Shown here one piece after another: positions 11,237-21,739 of a DNA stretch of 64,000 nt. The number at the start of each line of letters is the position of its first letter. The stretch's first letter is position 1. Source of the stretch: Nepenthes gracilis (taxonomy: Eukaryota > Streptophyta > Magnoliopsida > Caryophyllales > Nepenthaceae); NCBI GenBank assembly GCA_033239525.1, contig BSYO01000022.1, positions 12,162,923 to 12,226,922 on the forward strand, read 5' to 3'. The notes under the pieces were generated by a model, which was given only the letters and a program-made list of their open reading frames with translations, was not told where the DNA came from and did no database searches. The position numbers and the translations under genes were made by a program.

Positions 11237-12210
11237 TGGTGGGTACTCCTATAGTAGGTTGGCCCAAGAGGAGAAACGACCCAAATCTATGAAGGCCCCT
11301 ATGCATCCTTGGACGGTCAGCACTAGGCATTGACCGGAAGAGAGGCCAACTTGGGAGCCCAACAGGTTCCTCATAAGATGGTCAATATTTTTGTTGACCA
11401 AAAGAATTACAGTAGCTCGGCGCAAGAGAGCAAGTCTCACCTGGGCCAGGCCCAATTAGGCTCACATCTCCGTACACAACTAGTAACGGTTTCCTTTCCT
11501 AATTTTGCGTCTTTTCTGAAAGTAATCTTCACTGTAACGGGTACCAACAGATTCAGCGCACATCCTATGAGAAAAGCGTCAGATTTTCTCTTCCTTCCCA
11601 CTACAAACCCTAACGATAACAAGATATAGAAGGAAGGCGAGTAATCCCAAGAGCCGTTGCTCGCCATGGAAGGAAGCAATCTGAATATATTGCAAAAATC
11701 AAACATTCCTGCTCCATGAAGGTTACTTGGAAAATTGCAAGAATCAAGCCTACCTACTCAAGGAAGATCGTCCAGCACTTCATCTATAAAAGCTCATGGA
11801 GTCTTCACTCCAGGGTAGGCTCACTTCTAGGACGACAACGCTCACTATTAAGATCATACACGCTCATTACTTAAACTTCAGAGGCTCCCTTCTCCTCAAA
11901 AGGCTTTCATAAGCATTCTGACAGTTTTTCAAACTCTCACGCTTACAGAACTCAGACACATCCTCTCTCTTTCTCTCCATGTTCCTTGCGAACACAGAGT
12001 TAAAAGATCATACTTCTCACGAGCCACAAGAATGCCTCTCACGTCTAAGAACCAAACACCCATCTCAAACACCATTTATCTTCTTTCTACTCTCATTTCC
12101 ATTTACCTTCTTAAAAGTTGAAAGCTGATTACTGATCTGAGCGTCGGAGTATTTTAGGTGGGATGACATCCTGTCAACATCTGACCTCTTGTTTACTGTA
12201 GTGGTGTGCA
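11237..12210 (+). repeat. 3' LTR of the Tat-lineage element
   Basis: It begins TGGTGGGTACTCC after a G-rich tract. It carries TATAAAA at 11785-11791 and the Tat-like GAGCGTCGGAG motif near 12140, and ends at a CA at 12180 or 12210. The partner 5' LTR is outside the window, so the borders are inferred from motifs only. Confidence 0.6.
11785..11791 (+). promoter_or_regulatory. TATA box in the Tat 3' LTR
   Basis: CATCTATAAAAGCTCATGG is a well-formed plant TATA context, and its plus orientation agrees with the pol tail. Confidence 0.55.
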
Positions 12211-13169
12211 GGGGTCCAAACTCGGTGAACGAAGTAGGATCCAAACGATCAAGTCAACCAGAATCTGTTCAAAATTTAGATCTAAGGACGCATCAAATAT
12301 CAATATTAATTGAATATTAAATCTATTATTTAAAAATATTAATAAAAAGAATTATTTTGAAGATATTATTTAATATTTAAATTTTATTCTTTCGATTTTT
12401 AACTTCAACCATCCAAGTGAAAATAGTAGTGTTCTACTCTTTTTGAAGTAAAGTAGGATCGCCAAATTTTGATGGTAGAATGGGATCATTGCACCTCATT
12501 TTTGAAATTGCAAAGCCTCCACCTGATTTCGAGGGATGTTAATCCAATGGTCGAAGTAATTTGTTATTTTTTAAATAAAAACAAAATTAAAAAAAAAAAA
12601 CATGAAGCACTTGCATTTATATCCGAGGTGCAGCGCCCCTAGTGGTTCCAAATATGAAGGAAACATTGGCGGGGGTCTGTATTTATCTTCTTCACACATC
12701 ATACCCTCTCTCTCTCTCTCTCTCTCTCTCTTAATATGGAAACGCTAGCTTGAATGTTCCTTAATACGTATGGCAAGAAGTGATCCAGGTCTCGTTTAAT
12801 ATTACGATTCAAATAACTACACAGAAAAAAGAAACGTATATATTGGATCGTTTAGAAAAATCCCTTTTTTTAAAGCTGCTTAGTTAAAATTAATTATTAT
12901 AAGTTGCTGAAAACTTTTTAAAGTAAGCTTTAATAAAAGTATGTACAATTGCCTTTCGAAACTAATGAAATGATGAAAATAAGTATTCTACCGAGCATAC
13001 ATTTCAATAATAAAATCTCTGTGTAAGATTTCTTCTGTCATATTGTAGAACTTGAAGTTAATGAGTAATAGTAAGAGAGTGGAGATAATTAATAACCAAG
13101 GGGCATAATCAAACACGTACAATACTAATTAGAGAGGCAGTGGCCTCTGTGAATGATCTAGCTAGCTGA
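12211..13169. other. Intergenic sequence downstream of the PMEI-like gene
   Basis: AT-rich sequence with an A-run near 12590 and a CT microsatellite. It includes the presumed 3' untranslated region of the gene at 13170-14324. No further gene is seen. Confidence 0.6.
12705..12731. repeat. (CT)n microsatellite
   Basis: About thirteen uninterrupted CT units. Confidence 0.95.
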
Positions 13170-14324
13170 TCAGAAGACATGATCGCCAAGGCCCAAGGCG
13201 AAATTACCCAAGGCCAAGCTATTGCTAGCCAGCTTTGACAGAATCTTATTAGCAGAAGCCAATGGCGATGATGATGAATCTCCTCGAACATTATCTTTAA
13301 GTCCATCTTCACAAGTTTCAATGGAAGTAAGGGCAGCACTGAACCTGATATTGGCCCCATACTTATCCCCTGAACTGGCCGCTTGCATGGCTCCGTTGAG
13401 CTCATCAATGGCGTTATCATACATATCCTTGCAGGTATTAATGGTGGATTGATCAGCCTTAAGCATTGATGACTTGCTTGAGATTTCTGACTTGATGATC
13501 TCGAGGGCATGGGAGAAGGTCTGCACGGAAGAGCCAAGGATTGTGGCGGGGCCTAGATCTGATCCGTCAATGCCGAGATCTCCATGCAGACGTGATGACA
13601 GCAGAGAAGCTCGGCATTCTAAGGGGTAGTCGGTTTTCTCGCATGCTTCTACAACCTGGGGAGGAGCAGGCTCGGATATCGCATCGTCAGGGATAGAGAG
13701 GAGTGACGTCAAGGAGGCAAATGGGACGTCCGAGGCGGCGGGGGCGGCGGTTAATGGGGCAGAGGCCGCCTTTGATGCATCATCCTCCGGTGGTAGAGAA
13801 ACGGAGGAATATTCAAAGGCGTTGGGTGAGGGAGAAGGTTCCGGGCTTGAGAGTTCGCGATCAAGATTGGGGAATGGCGTAGGAGATGGGGATGAGGAGG
13901 AGGAGGAGGTGGTAGTTGATGGGGCGAAGCCAGGCTGTGATGCACCATCGACCTCTGGAGGAAGAGGAACGGAAGAATATTCTACGGCGGTTGGTGACGG
14001 AGAAAGCGGCGTGTTTGAGACAAATAGCATGGCGGAAGATGGGGAGTAGGAGGTGGTAGCCGTTGTGGTTGACGGGGCAAAGGCGGCATCTGAAGCATCA
14101 TTCTCTGGTGAAAAAGCGTCGGAAGAAGATTGTATATCGACGGTGGGGAAGGGAGAAGGTAATTTCGAGTCTGAGAGCTCGAGATCATGAAGATTGGGGG
14201 TAGGGGAGGAAGATGGTTCAGAGTTCGAGAGGCGTTGATGGATACTGAATGTGCGAGATTGAACAGAAAGGAGCAGAGAGGCGAGACAGATGACGAAAAG
14301 GAATTGGCGATTGGACTCCATCAT
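13170..14324 (-). CDS. Secreted PMEI-domain protein (pectin methylesterase/invertase inhibitor-like) with long Ser/Pro linker
   Basis: This is a 384-residue single-exon ORF. Residues 1-23 form a signal peptide (hydrophobic FLFVICLASLLLSV), so the product is expected in the cell wall. Residues 30-220 are Ser/Pro/Thr-rich with SP and PSPSP motifs and three copies of a module around 62, 113 and 169, which suggests O-glycosylation. Residues 224-380 form the four-helix PMEI/invertase inhibitor domain with the four expected cysteines: C228 and C237 (ACEKTDYPLEC), C298 (INTCKDMYDNA) and C338 (IETCEDGL). Family members block pectin methylesterases or acid invertases, and sequence alone does not tell which. 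The linker is far longer than in classical inhibitors of about 150-200 residues. No pectinesterase catalytic domain follows, so it is not a PME proprotein in this assembly. The first of two adjacent Met codons is taken as start. A GA-rich tract lies upstream. Confidence 0.93.
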   Translation of the reverse strand: MMESNRQFLFVICLASLLLSVQSRTFSIHQRLSNSEPSSSPTPNLHDLELSDSKLPSPFPTVDIQSSSDAFSPENDASDAAFAPSTTTATTSYSPSSAMLFVSNTPLSPSPTAVEYSSVPLPPEVDGASQPGFAPSTTTSSSSSSPSPTPFPNLDRELSSPEPSPSPNAFEYSSVSLPPEDDASKAASAPLTAAPAASDVPFASLTSLLSIPDDAISEPAPPQVVEACEKTDYPLECRASLLSSRLHGDLGIDGSDLGPATILGSSVQTFSHALEIIKSEISSKSSMLKADQSTINTCKDMYDNAIDELNGAMQAASSGDKYGANIRFSAALTSIETCEDGLKDNVRGDSSSSPLASANKILSKLASNSLALGNFALGLGDHVF

Positions 14325-14365
14325 TCTTCCTCAAGGAAGAAAGAGTTTGAAGGAGGAAAACGAGA

Positions 14366-14410
14366 GAGATAGAGAGAGAGAGAGAGGGAGAGAGAGAGGG
14401 GGGGGGGGCA
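14366..14410 (-). promoter_or_regulatory. GA-rich tract and G-run in the 5' leader of the PMEI-like gene
   Basis: GAGAGAGAGAGAG blocks followed by about eleven G lie 42-86 bases upstream of the ATG; on the coding strand they read as CT repeats. GAGA/CT tracts near transcription starts are common in plant genes and can bind BPC-type GAGA factors. A role here is inference. Confidence 0.5.
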
Positions 14411-14461
14411 CGAGGCAAGGGAACGCGGGGATGCTGCTAGGAAAGAAAAGAATGAAAATGA

Positions 14462-14474
14462 CGGGTTATAATAG
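14462..14474 (-). promoter_or_regulatory. Possible TATA element of the PMEI-like gene
   Basis: On the coding strand the sequence reads ACTATTATAACCC, about 140 bases before the ATG and just upstream of the CT tract. It is the only TATA-like string in the proximal region. Confidence 0.35.
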
Positions 14475-14513
14475 TTGTCTCAATGCTGTTAGGACGAGTT
14501 GAGCGGCGCTGTG

Positions 14514-14534
14514 CCGTTGGATTTAATCCAACGG
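14514..14534. repeat. 21-bp near-perfect palindrome
   Basis: CCGTTGGATT and AATCCAACGG are reverse complements with one central base. It sits about 190 bases upstream of the PMEI-like ATG. This sequence type recurs at ends of plant DNA transposons and MITEs. Confidence 0.8.
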
Positions 14535-14748
14535 TCTCCCCTTTTTTCATTTTTTTTTCATTTTTTGCTTTCTCCTTTTCTCTCCTATTTTAATTTATTT
14601 TACCCCTTTTTTCATTTCGTTTTTTATCTTTATTATTTATACATATTTTAATTATTCTCATAAAATATAAACTCATATAAAAATTAAACATATAAATAAA
14701 TTTATTTATAAATTGGATCAAATTTTTATTATTTATTAAATATTTATA

Positions 14749-14963
14749 TTCATATTTTATAAATTTATGAAATAATAATTTTATAATTATATATTTTAAA
14801 ATATTATTATATAAGTAGAATTATATTTTATAAATTTATAAAATAATAATTTATAATTATATATTGTTAAAATATTATTATGTAAAGAAGATTATATTTT
14901 ATAAATATATAAAATAATAATTTTATAATAATATATTTTTAAAATATTATTATATTAATAGAA
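14749..14963. repeat. Three tandem copies of an AT-rich unit of about 71 bp
   Basis: Units start at 14749, 14821 and 14892. Each has TTATATTTTATAAATTTATA, an AATAATAATTTTATAATTATAT block, AAAATATTATTAT and a short GA-containing end. They differ by a few substitutions and 1-base indels. The array lies in a strongly AT-rich stretch (14540-15100) without genes. Confidence 0.8.
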
Positions 14964-15307
14964 TTTAAAAAATTATAAATAAATATTTTTTTTGATATTT
15001 TTTATTTCATTAAAAAATTTAAAAATAAAAAATATAATATAATATAAAATTAAAATTATAAATTAAAAAAAGTTAGAAAAAGAAATGACAAAAAAGAAAA
15101 AAATCGGGGGTGAGTGGGGAATTCTGCCCATTAGATTAGCAACTGGTGTGTCGCATGCCCGCAAAATAGGTCTCCTGGGCTCCTGTTAGGACAAAAAGGC
15201 TACTATTGGATGGGTTCAAGGGGAGTCCATTATCATAAGCGTCCAATAGTTTAGTTTGGGCCGTCTGATATAGATCGGATGACCTATGTATTTAATAGAG
15301 AGGGATA

Positions 15308-15353
15308 TAATCTTAACCATCAGATTTTAAATTTAATCAAATGGTTGAGATTA
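15308..15353. repeat. Imperfect inverted repeat, MITE-like
   Basis: Arms TAATCTTAACCATCAGATT and AATCAAATGGTTGAGATTA pair with two or three mismatches around an 8-base centre. This is the common 'ATCxAACGGTTxAGAT'-style palindrome of plant intergenic DNA. No target duplication was identified. Confidence 0.5.
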
Positions 15354-15733
15354 AATATTATCGTAGAAGATCTTAGTCGTTTGTTTCTCCTAATTTAACG
15401 GTTAAAATTTTAGTGCACAATAACCCTAAAATTAGAAGAGGGGATGACAAAAAACGATCGTAATTTTTATTTTCTTCTACAAATCTCTTCTCCTCCCTCT
15501 TCTCCTCTCCATCTTGGTACGCAATTTATGATTTTCTCAGTCTCTCGAAACTTCTTCCTTTGCTTCTACAAACTCCCCTCTCCTCTCCAACTTCGATATG
15601 TTCTCCTGTGTGCATCACTCCAAATCTCTGGCGGCTGGCACTCTAATATGATAATGCCTTCCCTTTCTTACCTCAATCAACATTATTATTTATTATGTGC
15701 CCATCATATCTGCTCTAGTATGCATACTTGAGA

Positions 15734-18184
15734 TGTCATGAACCAAATTAAGTAGGTCAATTTAAATAATTAATTATAATTTTTAAAATCTAAACTTCTA
15801 AATTAATTAGATAAATAATACAAAATTTTAAAATTTGGGTGTGATAAATCAAACATACAGGACCCGATAAATCAAAAATCCACAAAGGAACTCATTGGAT
15901 AACGTTCGGATCAAATATAAATGACCTACTTTACAATCATCGTAAGAGAGATAACAATTCGATCCAAAAATCATAATTAAATATAACATAATATTCAAAC
16001 TATTCCTGAAATATAATAATGAGCCTATATCCGGCCAATTTTATAATCTAAATATATCAAAAATTAATTTAATCCATAATAAAATTAAAACTCACCAAAT
16101 CTGACGAATACTTGACAAATTATATCCTAAATCTTGTAATGCGTCCAAACCTTCTACTCTAAAGGGATAAAATAGAAAATGTGAGCTAAGCGTTCAACAA
16201 GTGTCATATTTAAATAAAATGGGGTCCAATGAATTAGATAGAATATCAAATAGATAAAAATCTATTCAAATGATAGAATAAATTCAAATTGTCGATAAAA
16301 TAAATCTAAAATCTAAAATTTAATGGTAGTATCGTACTCAAATCAAATATCTAAATTCAAAATAAATGTCCAAATAAAAAAAAATCATCAGGACGTATAT
16401 ACATATAAATATATATATATAAGCAAAACAGAAGTGATTCAGACTAATTTTAATAGGCAAATAGCCAATTCCAAAGTCTAATCTAAGTCCAAGTTTGAGT
16501 CTGAGTCCAAATCTAAAGCTTAATCAACTTATAATTTTGGGTAAAATATGATAGTCGGATGATTTAATAGCGTGCGCAAAAGTTAAAACACTACTGTGTC
16601 AGATAGTTCAAGTGCTCGGATCAAAATATATAGTAAAAATTATTTATACGAGATATACTAAGGCCTAACTGTAGACAAAATTGACGAATATCAAATTCAA
16701 GTTTAAAATCTAAATCCAAATCAAAGTTTAATACAAATCAATGCAAATATACAAATCATGTATCAAATTTAAATTTTGATTATTTAAAAACTAAATTGAG
16801 AAATGATTATATATAATCTCGGTAATCATAGACTAAATTAAATACAAATTAGGCCAGCATAAATGGCCATCAATATACTTTGTACTAATGGGTAAGGTTG
16901 CTCACTATTATTTGCCACCCGCGATTTTGAGTACAATTTTTAAATTTATTAGATATATTAAGATGTCTAAATATATTATAAGGTTGAATCAAAATATCCA
17001 AATGAAAAGGGTTACTACTCTAAACCTTTCCTACTGATGAAATGAGATTTCCAAATAAATCTCCCTATTGGGAGCTGACCATAATATTCAATGTCCAAAT
17101 CCAAATGTAGTGACCACAATCCGGCACATGCATATGAAAATGAATGGCCTATACAAATTTCATGTATATTTTTGTATACAAATATTGATATAAACACATA
17201 CAGTGTCTGATAAATTATTCAAATTTTTAGAAAAATATTAAATCTTCCAAGATCATAAAACCCAATCCAAAAATATTCAAATCAACCAATAAACAATACA
17301 TGCATGTCCAGAGTAAATAGATCAGGTGTATAAAAATACATACATGTTAGTAAAAATTTTAAACAGTATTTAAAATATTTTAGATACTAAATCAGATTAA
17401 AGATGAGATTTACAGATACTTATCTTGATCTCATATTTTATAGATTTGAAGAAAAGATATCCCGAAGTGTTTGAAAGACACCTCTCTCTCCTGCTAGCTT
17501 GTGGTCCCTTCTCTCTCCTCCATTTCTCTCTCTGCTTCGCGCCTCTGCCCCTCCTCTCTCCACATTCTCCTCCTTCGTCAACGGCAGCTTTGGCATGAGC
17601 GATGGCGGGTGACAGATGCGGTAGCATCCCGACAATAGCATGGTAGTGCTGGCGGCGGCAACAGCGGCAGCGAAACTCTCTCTTCACCGCACTACTAACA
17701 TAAAATTTATTAAAATTTCAGCAATTTTTTACAAAATCAGTACAAGCAAGCCACAAATCGGCATCAACAATGAAAATAGAATGATTTACTTGCCTCAATT
17801 TTGCCCATTTTCTTCGAGAACGACAGCGGCAATGGCGGCTCATGCGATTTCCTCCTTCCCTTTACACCACGGCACACAACAGAGGGTGGGTTTCGCCGGG
17901 CTTCCATCTTCAGCACCGATTCCTCCGGCAGCAACGGCGGCAGCAACCCCCCGCACCGGTGTTCCCTCTCCTCCTTCTCTTTTCCCTCTTCTCTCTCCCT
18001 AACACTGCCTCCCGCTACTGTCCCCATTCTTATCTCCCCCCTTTTTTTTCTTTTTTGTTGTTGTTATTATTATTATTATTTATTTTATTTTATTTATTAC
18101 AAAATCTAAATCGAACTTCGAATGATAACACGAATGCACCTTAGTTGCCAACCCGACTGGTCCAATATCCTATAAAATTTTACA
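15734..18184 (-). repeat. Possible solo LTR of a gypsy-type element
   Basis: The interval begins TGTCATGAACC and ends ATTTTACA. The other minus-strand LTRs here have similar ends (TGTCACG...GTTACA). Like those, it has a long AT-rich part, then a pyrimidine-rich leader zone near its right end, with TTACTTGCC at 17788 recalling the conserved leader motif. It is about 2.45 kb, close to the others. No matching 5-bp duplication was found (TGAGA left, ATATT right), so the call is tentative. Confidence 0.35.
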
Positions 18185-18636
18185 ATATTAAATTAACTTT
18201 TTTCTTATTCAAATTTATCTAAAGAGAGGGAGGGACGTAAAAGTGAACAAGAAGCCCTAATTTGTTGCATGCTTCGCGCACGTGTGAGGGAGGGGAAGCT
18301 TTGGGAGAGATTATTCCCCCAAAAAAAAAAAAAAAAGAAAAACGGTTGAGGGACATTTCCTTTCCCAAATTTTTAGTGCATGAAATTTTTAATTATTTTT
18401 TTTATTTGTGTGAGGTTAAAGAAAAAATATTTTATTCTCAAAATTAAAAATTGCTAAATAAAGAAAAGATGGGGAAAATGCTAAGTCACCAATTCTTTCC
18501 ACAACTTTTTGTGTTTTGAGGTTGGAAGCGGGTCTCCCGGGGAGCTTTTGGCATATTAAATTGCTTCCGGACAGTGTTGAAAGAAAATATTAAGGTATTC
18601 TTAAATTATTTGCTGACCTTATTGTTACTATTGCAG
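18185..18636. other. Intergenic sequence
   Basis: AT-rich DNA with an A-run at about 18320-18336. No supported feature. Confidence 0.5.
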
Positions 18637-19895
18637 ATTATATTGAATAGATTTCCAAAAAGCTTGCAGTGGGATAGTTTGCAAGACATGGACAATGATT
18701 GTGTTTTTGCTGAAATGCAAGTGTTACTCTTGCTTTTGTAGGATTCTGCTTTGATGGTGAAATGGATAAGGTATGCTGGAATTTGAACAAGAATGAGACT
18801 TTTTCTCTGGGTTTTCTTTATTCTGACATCCAAATTACTAATGAAAAATATTTCCCTTGGCACATTATTTGATAATCTGATGCATCTTTTAGAGCCTTTT
18901 TTTTTAATCTTGGAAAACTTGTTGATAGAGAAATTTTATCTGTGTCAACCTCCAAAAGAGGGATTCAATCTTCCTCTGCTGCCATTACAGGAATAGTTCT
19001 AAATGATTTAATCACTTGTTTATTGTTTCTATATTGTTAGTTTTTGGGACATTTGGACCATTGCAATCAATCTGAGTGGGTTAGAATGGATTGAAGCTCA
19101 TTTTATGAAAGCTATGCATTGACCTTGGTTTTACAGGAAAAAGTACAAATCCAGATTAACGCTCCTTGTTCCTATAGCTATTATCTGGTTTCTATGATCT
19201 GAATTGGAAGAAACAGTATTTTTTTAAGTGATACCAGTATGCATACTCTCAAATAAAGTTGTAGAATTGGTGAGTTTATTTGCTATTGTCTTGTCAAATG
19301 CTTTTTCTTTATTTGATTTTTGAATAGCATAATTTTAAGATGGATTGCATATGGATACCAAGCCTTTATTCCTGTATCTGGATGTTGCTACTCAAGCACC
19401 TAATTAATGATAATTTTTAATTTTTCTGTCCAAAAAAGAGAAAGCTAAGAAATTCAATGCAACAAGTTAAATTATTTTCAGAAATTTATTTTTATAGAGC
19501 TTGTCCTCGATTGATATTCTCATGCTTAATTTTAGATTTTGAATAAAATCTTTTGTTAATTTATTCTGATCTGTCTTTAAATCTTTGCATTGAAAAAATT
19601 TGTTATTGGAATCATTCAAAATTGGTGGTCTTATTACAAGTCAACTTTCATTTCTAACTCAACCTCTGAGCTATTCAGAATCACGGACCCAAGTTGCAGA
19701 GTGCTTTGGTCATTCTGGAAAGAATTAGTACCTCCACTGGAAGTATCTGTTCTACTCGGGGCCAGTAGTCTGGCAGCGGCTCCAGTGATGAAGGGACCCA
19801 CAACCCAGGATTAATTGAAAATTTGATGATTTGCAATGATCCCGAATGCTATTGCTGATTTTGTTTCAGATCTTGATGGAGCTGGAGCTTAGCAT
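18637..19895 (+). pseudogene. Exon-like remnants of an unidentified gene
   Basis: After a good acceptor (TTGTTACTATTGCAG), 18637-18770 reads RFPKSLQWDSLQDMDNDC, then VFAEMQ, one stop, then DSALMVKWIR, and ends in AAG|GTATGC, a good donor. A second protein-like stretch at about 19690-19895 reads GSGSSDEGTHNPGLIENL and, after a frameshift, NAIADFVSDLDGAGA then a stop, like a natural C-terminus. T-rich intron-like DNA lies between. I do not recognise the family. The internal stop and frameshift suggest a dead copy. It could also be a live gene with sequencing errors. Confidence 0.35.
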
Positions 19896-19966
19896 CAATT
19901 AACTCATTGACAGTGCATTCTTTTTGCTGTTATTATTGTAAAAGCATTGGAGGCATGAAGAAAAAC

Positions 19967-20557
19967 TGTTAGAGATATATCACATATAATGTGACATATA
20001 AATTATTAAATTGATTAAATTAATATAATTTTATTGATTTATATATAATAAAGAGAAAATTTCTAAAAGATATTCCTATTCAAGACGTATCATTTGATAG
20101 AAAGGATATGTTATTTTGTAATAAATGTGGTTTTTTGAGATATATTTATTGAGCGAAAGGATATATTATTGCGCAATAGATGTGTCCTTTTAAAATATAT
20201 CCATTGAGCGAAATAATATTTTTTTTCAATGGTTATATCTATTTAACGTGTATCATTTGGACGAAAAGATGGGTATTTTGATAATTTAAAAATAGTCATC
20301 TCTCCCTCTATAAAAGAATATCCTTAGCCATCAGAATTAGAATGTACAAGATTTGAAAAAACACTTTATAAATTATAAGGAGAAGATAGAGAAAATATCT
20401 TCCGATTGTTCGAGACAATAAGTATTACGGTATTATATAAAAATTTGACAATGGATTCAAGTACGTAAATTTATTTTTCATATATGATTAATTGGTAAAG
20501 AATTATGATAATGAAGATTTTGTGGATTAAAATTTTATCTTATTAAAGTATCTTATA
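19967..20557 (+). repeat. 5' LTR of the copia element
   Basis: It starts TGTTAGAGATATATCACA and ends just before the PBS. TATAAAA at 20309-20315 lies in CCTCTATAAAAGAATATCC, about 250 bases before the end, a usual layout for a short copia LTR. No second LTR exists in the window, so the left border rests on the TGTT start. Confidence 0.65.
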
Positions 20558-20559
20558 TG

Positions 20560-20571
20560 TGGTATCAGAGA
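20560..20571 (+). other. Primer binding site, tRNA-iMet
   Basis: TGGTATCAGAGA matches the 3' end of plant initiator tRNA-Met over its first eleven bases. Confidence 0.85.
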
Positions 20572-21700
20572 CCTTGGTTCCAATTATCGTATTTTCTTGT
20601 AATTATATTGTTTCATTATTTTCATGTTCATGTATTTCCCCTTGCTATTGTTAATGACCGCATTTTTTTATGGATCCACCAAAATTGTTTTATCGGTGAC
20701 AGTTTATACCTACCGTTGTTTGCCGCTGCCTGGTACTATCCATAATCTCTTTCGCCATTATTGTCAGGCGGCATGTCCATGATCATTGATTATGATATAT
20801 AAAAAATAATAATAATATGATGTAATTATTGATTTTATTTTAACCTGTGAATATTATATTCTTGAATCGTGACAGATGATATTAGTTTTATTACATTATA
20901 TATATAATGTCTGATGATTGTTAGTATGATTTAATAGCTAAATTTAAATTTATTATTTTATCATGATCAAATATTATGTGTTCAGATTTATACATATATT
21001 ATTTATGATATTTTATAAAGTAATTACGATTGAATATCTATATAATGATATAGTTTGGTAGCCGTCAAAGTGGCATAACTATATTATTTTATAGATATTA
21101 AATCATAAAATGAAAAATTAATATATAGTTATCCCATATATTAATTTAATTACTTTATAAATTTAAAGTATTATAATTTTTCAATTAGTAGTTATTATGG
21201 TTAAATCCAAAGATGTTTACGTGATTGATTAATTAAATAGGATAATTAATAAGTATTAATTAGTTCAAATAAAATCCTAGATATCTAAAGGTAACAAACT
21301 TATTTAAATTTTAAAATATTATTAATTATTTCAGCAAATGATTAAAAATCACCATAATAATTAATTAGTGTGTAATAATTACACCTAAAGGTAAATTGTA
21401 ATGATACTATTTATATTTTATATTCCTCTTAAGTTTTAATTTAAAGTATTAATGTTAAGCATATTAATTTATTACACTATCTATTCAGATTTTACTATAT
21501 TATGATACATCTTATGTTTTGATATTTAATGAAACCAATCTTTTGATTGACTTAAGTAAATTTACTTTTATTTCGGTGTACTGAATCTTGATTTTGTATT
21601 GTAATTAGAGAAGCATGCTGCTATTATTCGTTTAAGTAGTAATATGAAAATGTTTTATTTTAGAGTATGAAAAAAATCGAATAAAATAAGTATGATATTT
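20572..21700 (+). other. Untranslated leader and decayed 5' gag region of the copia element
   Basis: AT-rich sequence between PBS and the first recognisable gag. No intact reading frame. Confidence 0.5.
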
Positions 21701-21739
21701 ATGAGAATGAATAAGGCGAATAATATTAAGTTTACATTT

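Larger units (their letters stand above)
1..12210 (+). mobile_element. 3' portion of a Tat-lineage Ty3/gypsy retrotransposon, interrupted by a nested LTR element
   Basis: The element enters from the left edge. Its parts in order are the last codons of pol (to 69), a long post-pol region with tandem repeats and an antisense ORF, a polypurine tract just before 11237, and a 3' LTR with a TATA box. The 5' LTR and most of gag-pol lie outside the window. Positions 2732-10590 are a later insertion of another LTR element and do not belong to it. The Tat assignment rests on the pol C-terminus, the antisense extra ORF before the 3' LTR, and an LTR motif reading GAGCGTCGGAG near 12140, all known from plant Tat elements. 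The exact right end is uncertain: TG...CA ends are possible at 12180 or 12210. Confidence 0.72.
14535..15733. other. AT-rich intergenic region upstream of the PMEI-like gene
   Basis: It holds the 71-bp repeats and the inverted repeat above. A pyrimidine-rich stretch at 15470-15600 has a short open frame without recognisable domains. I do not call a gene. Confidence 0.5.

Noticed and set aside
13222..14188. Several open frames on the plus strand and in other minus frames over the PMEI-like gene
   Set aside because: They are shadows of the Ser/Pro-rich coding sequence without domain matches.
17640..18144. Pro/Ser-rich open frames of 100-120 codons
   Set aside because: They come from a pyrimidine-rich tract with no domain, in a region that looks like an LTR leader.
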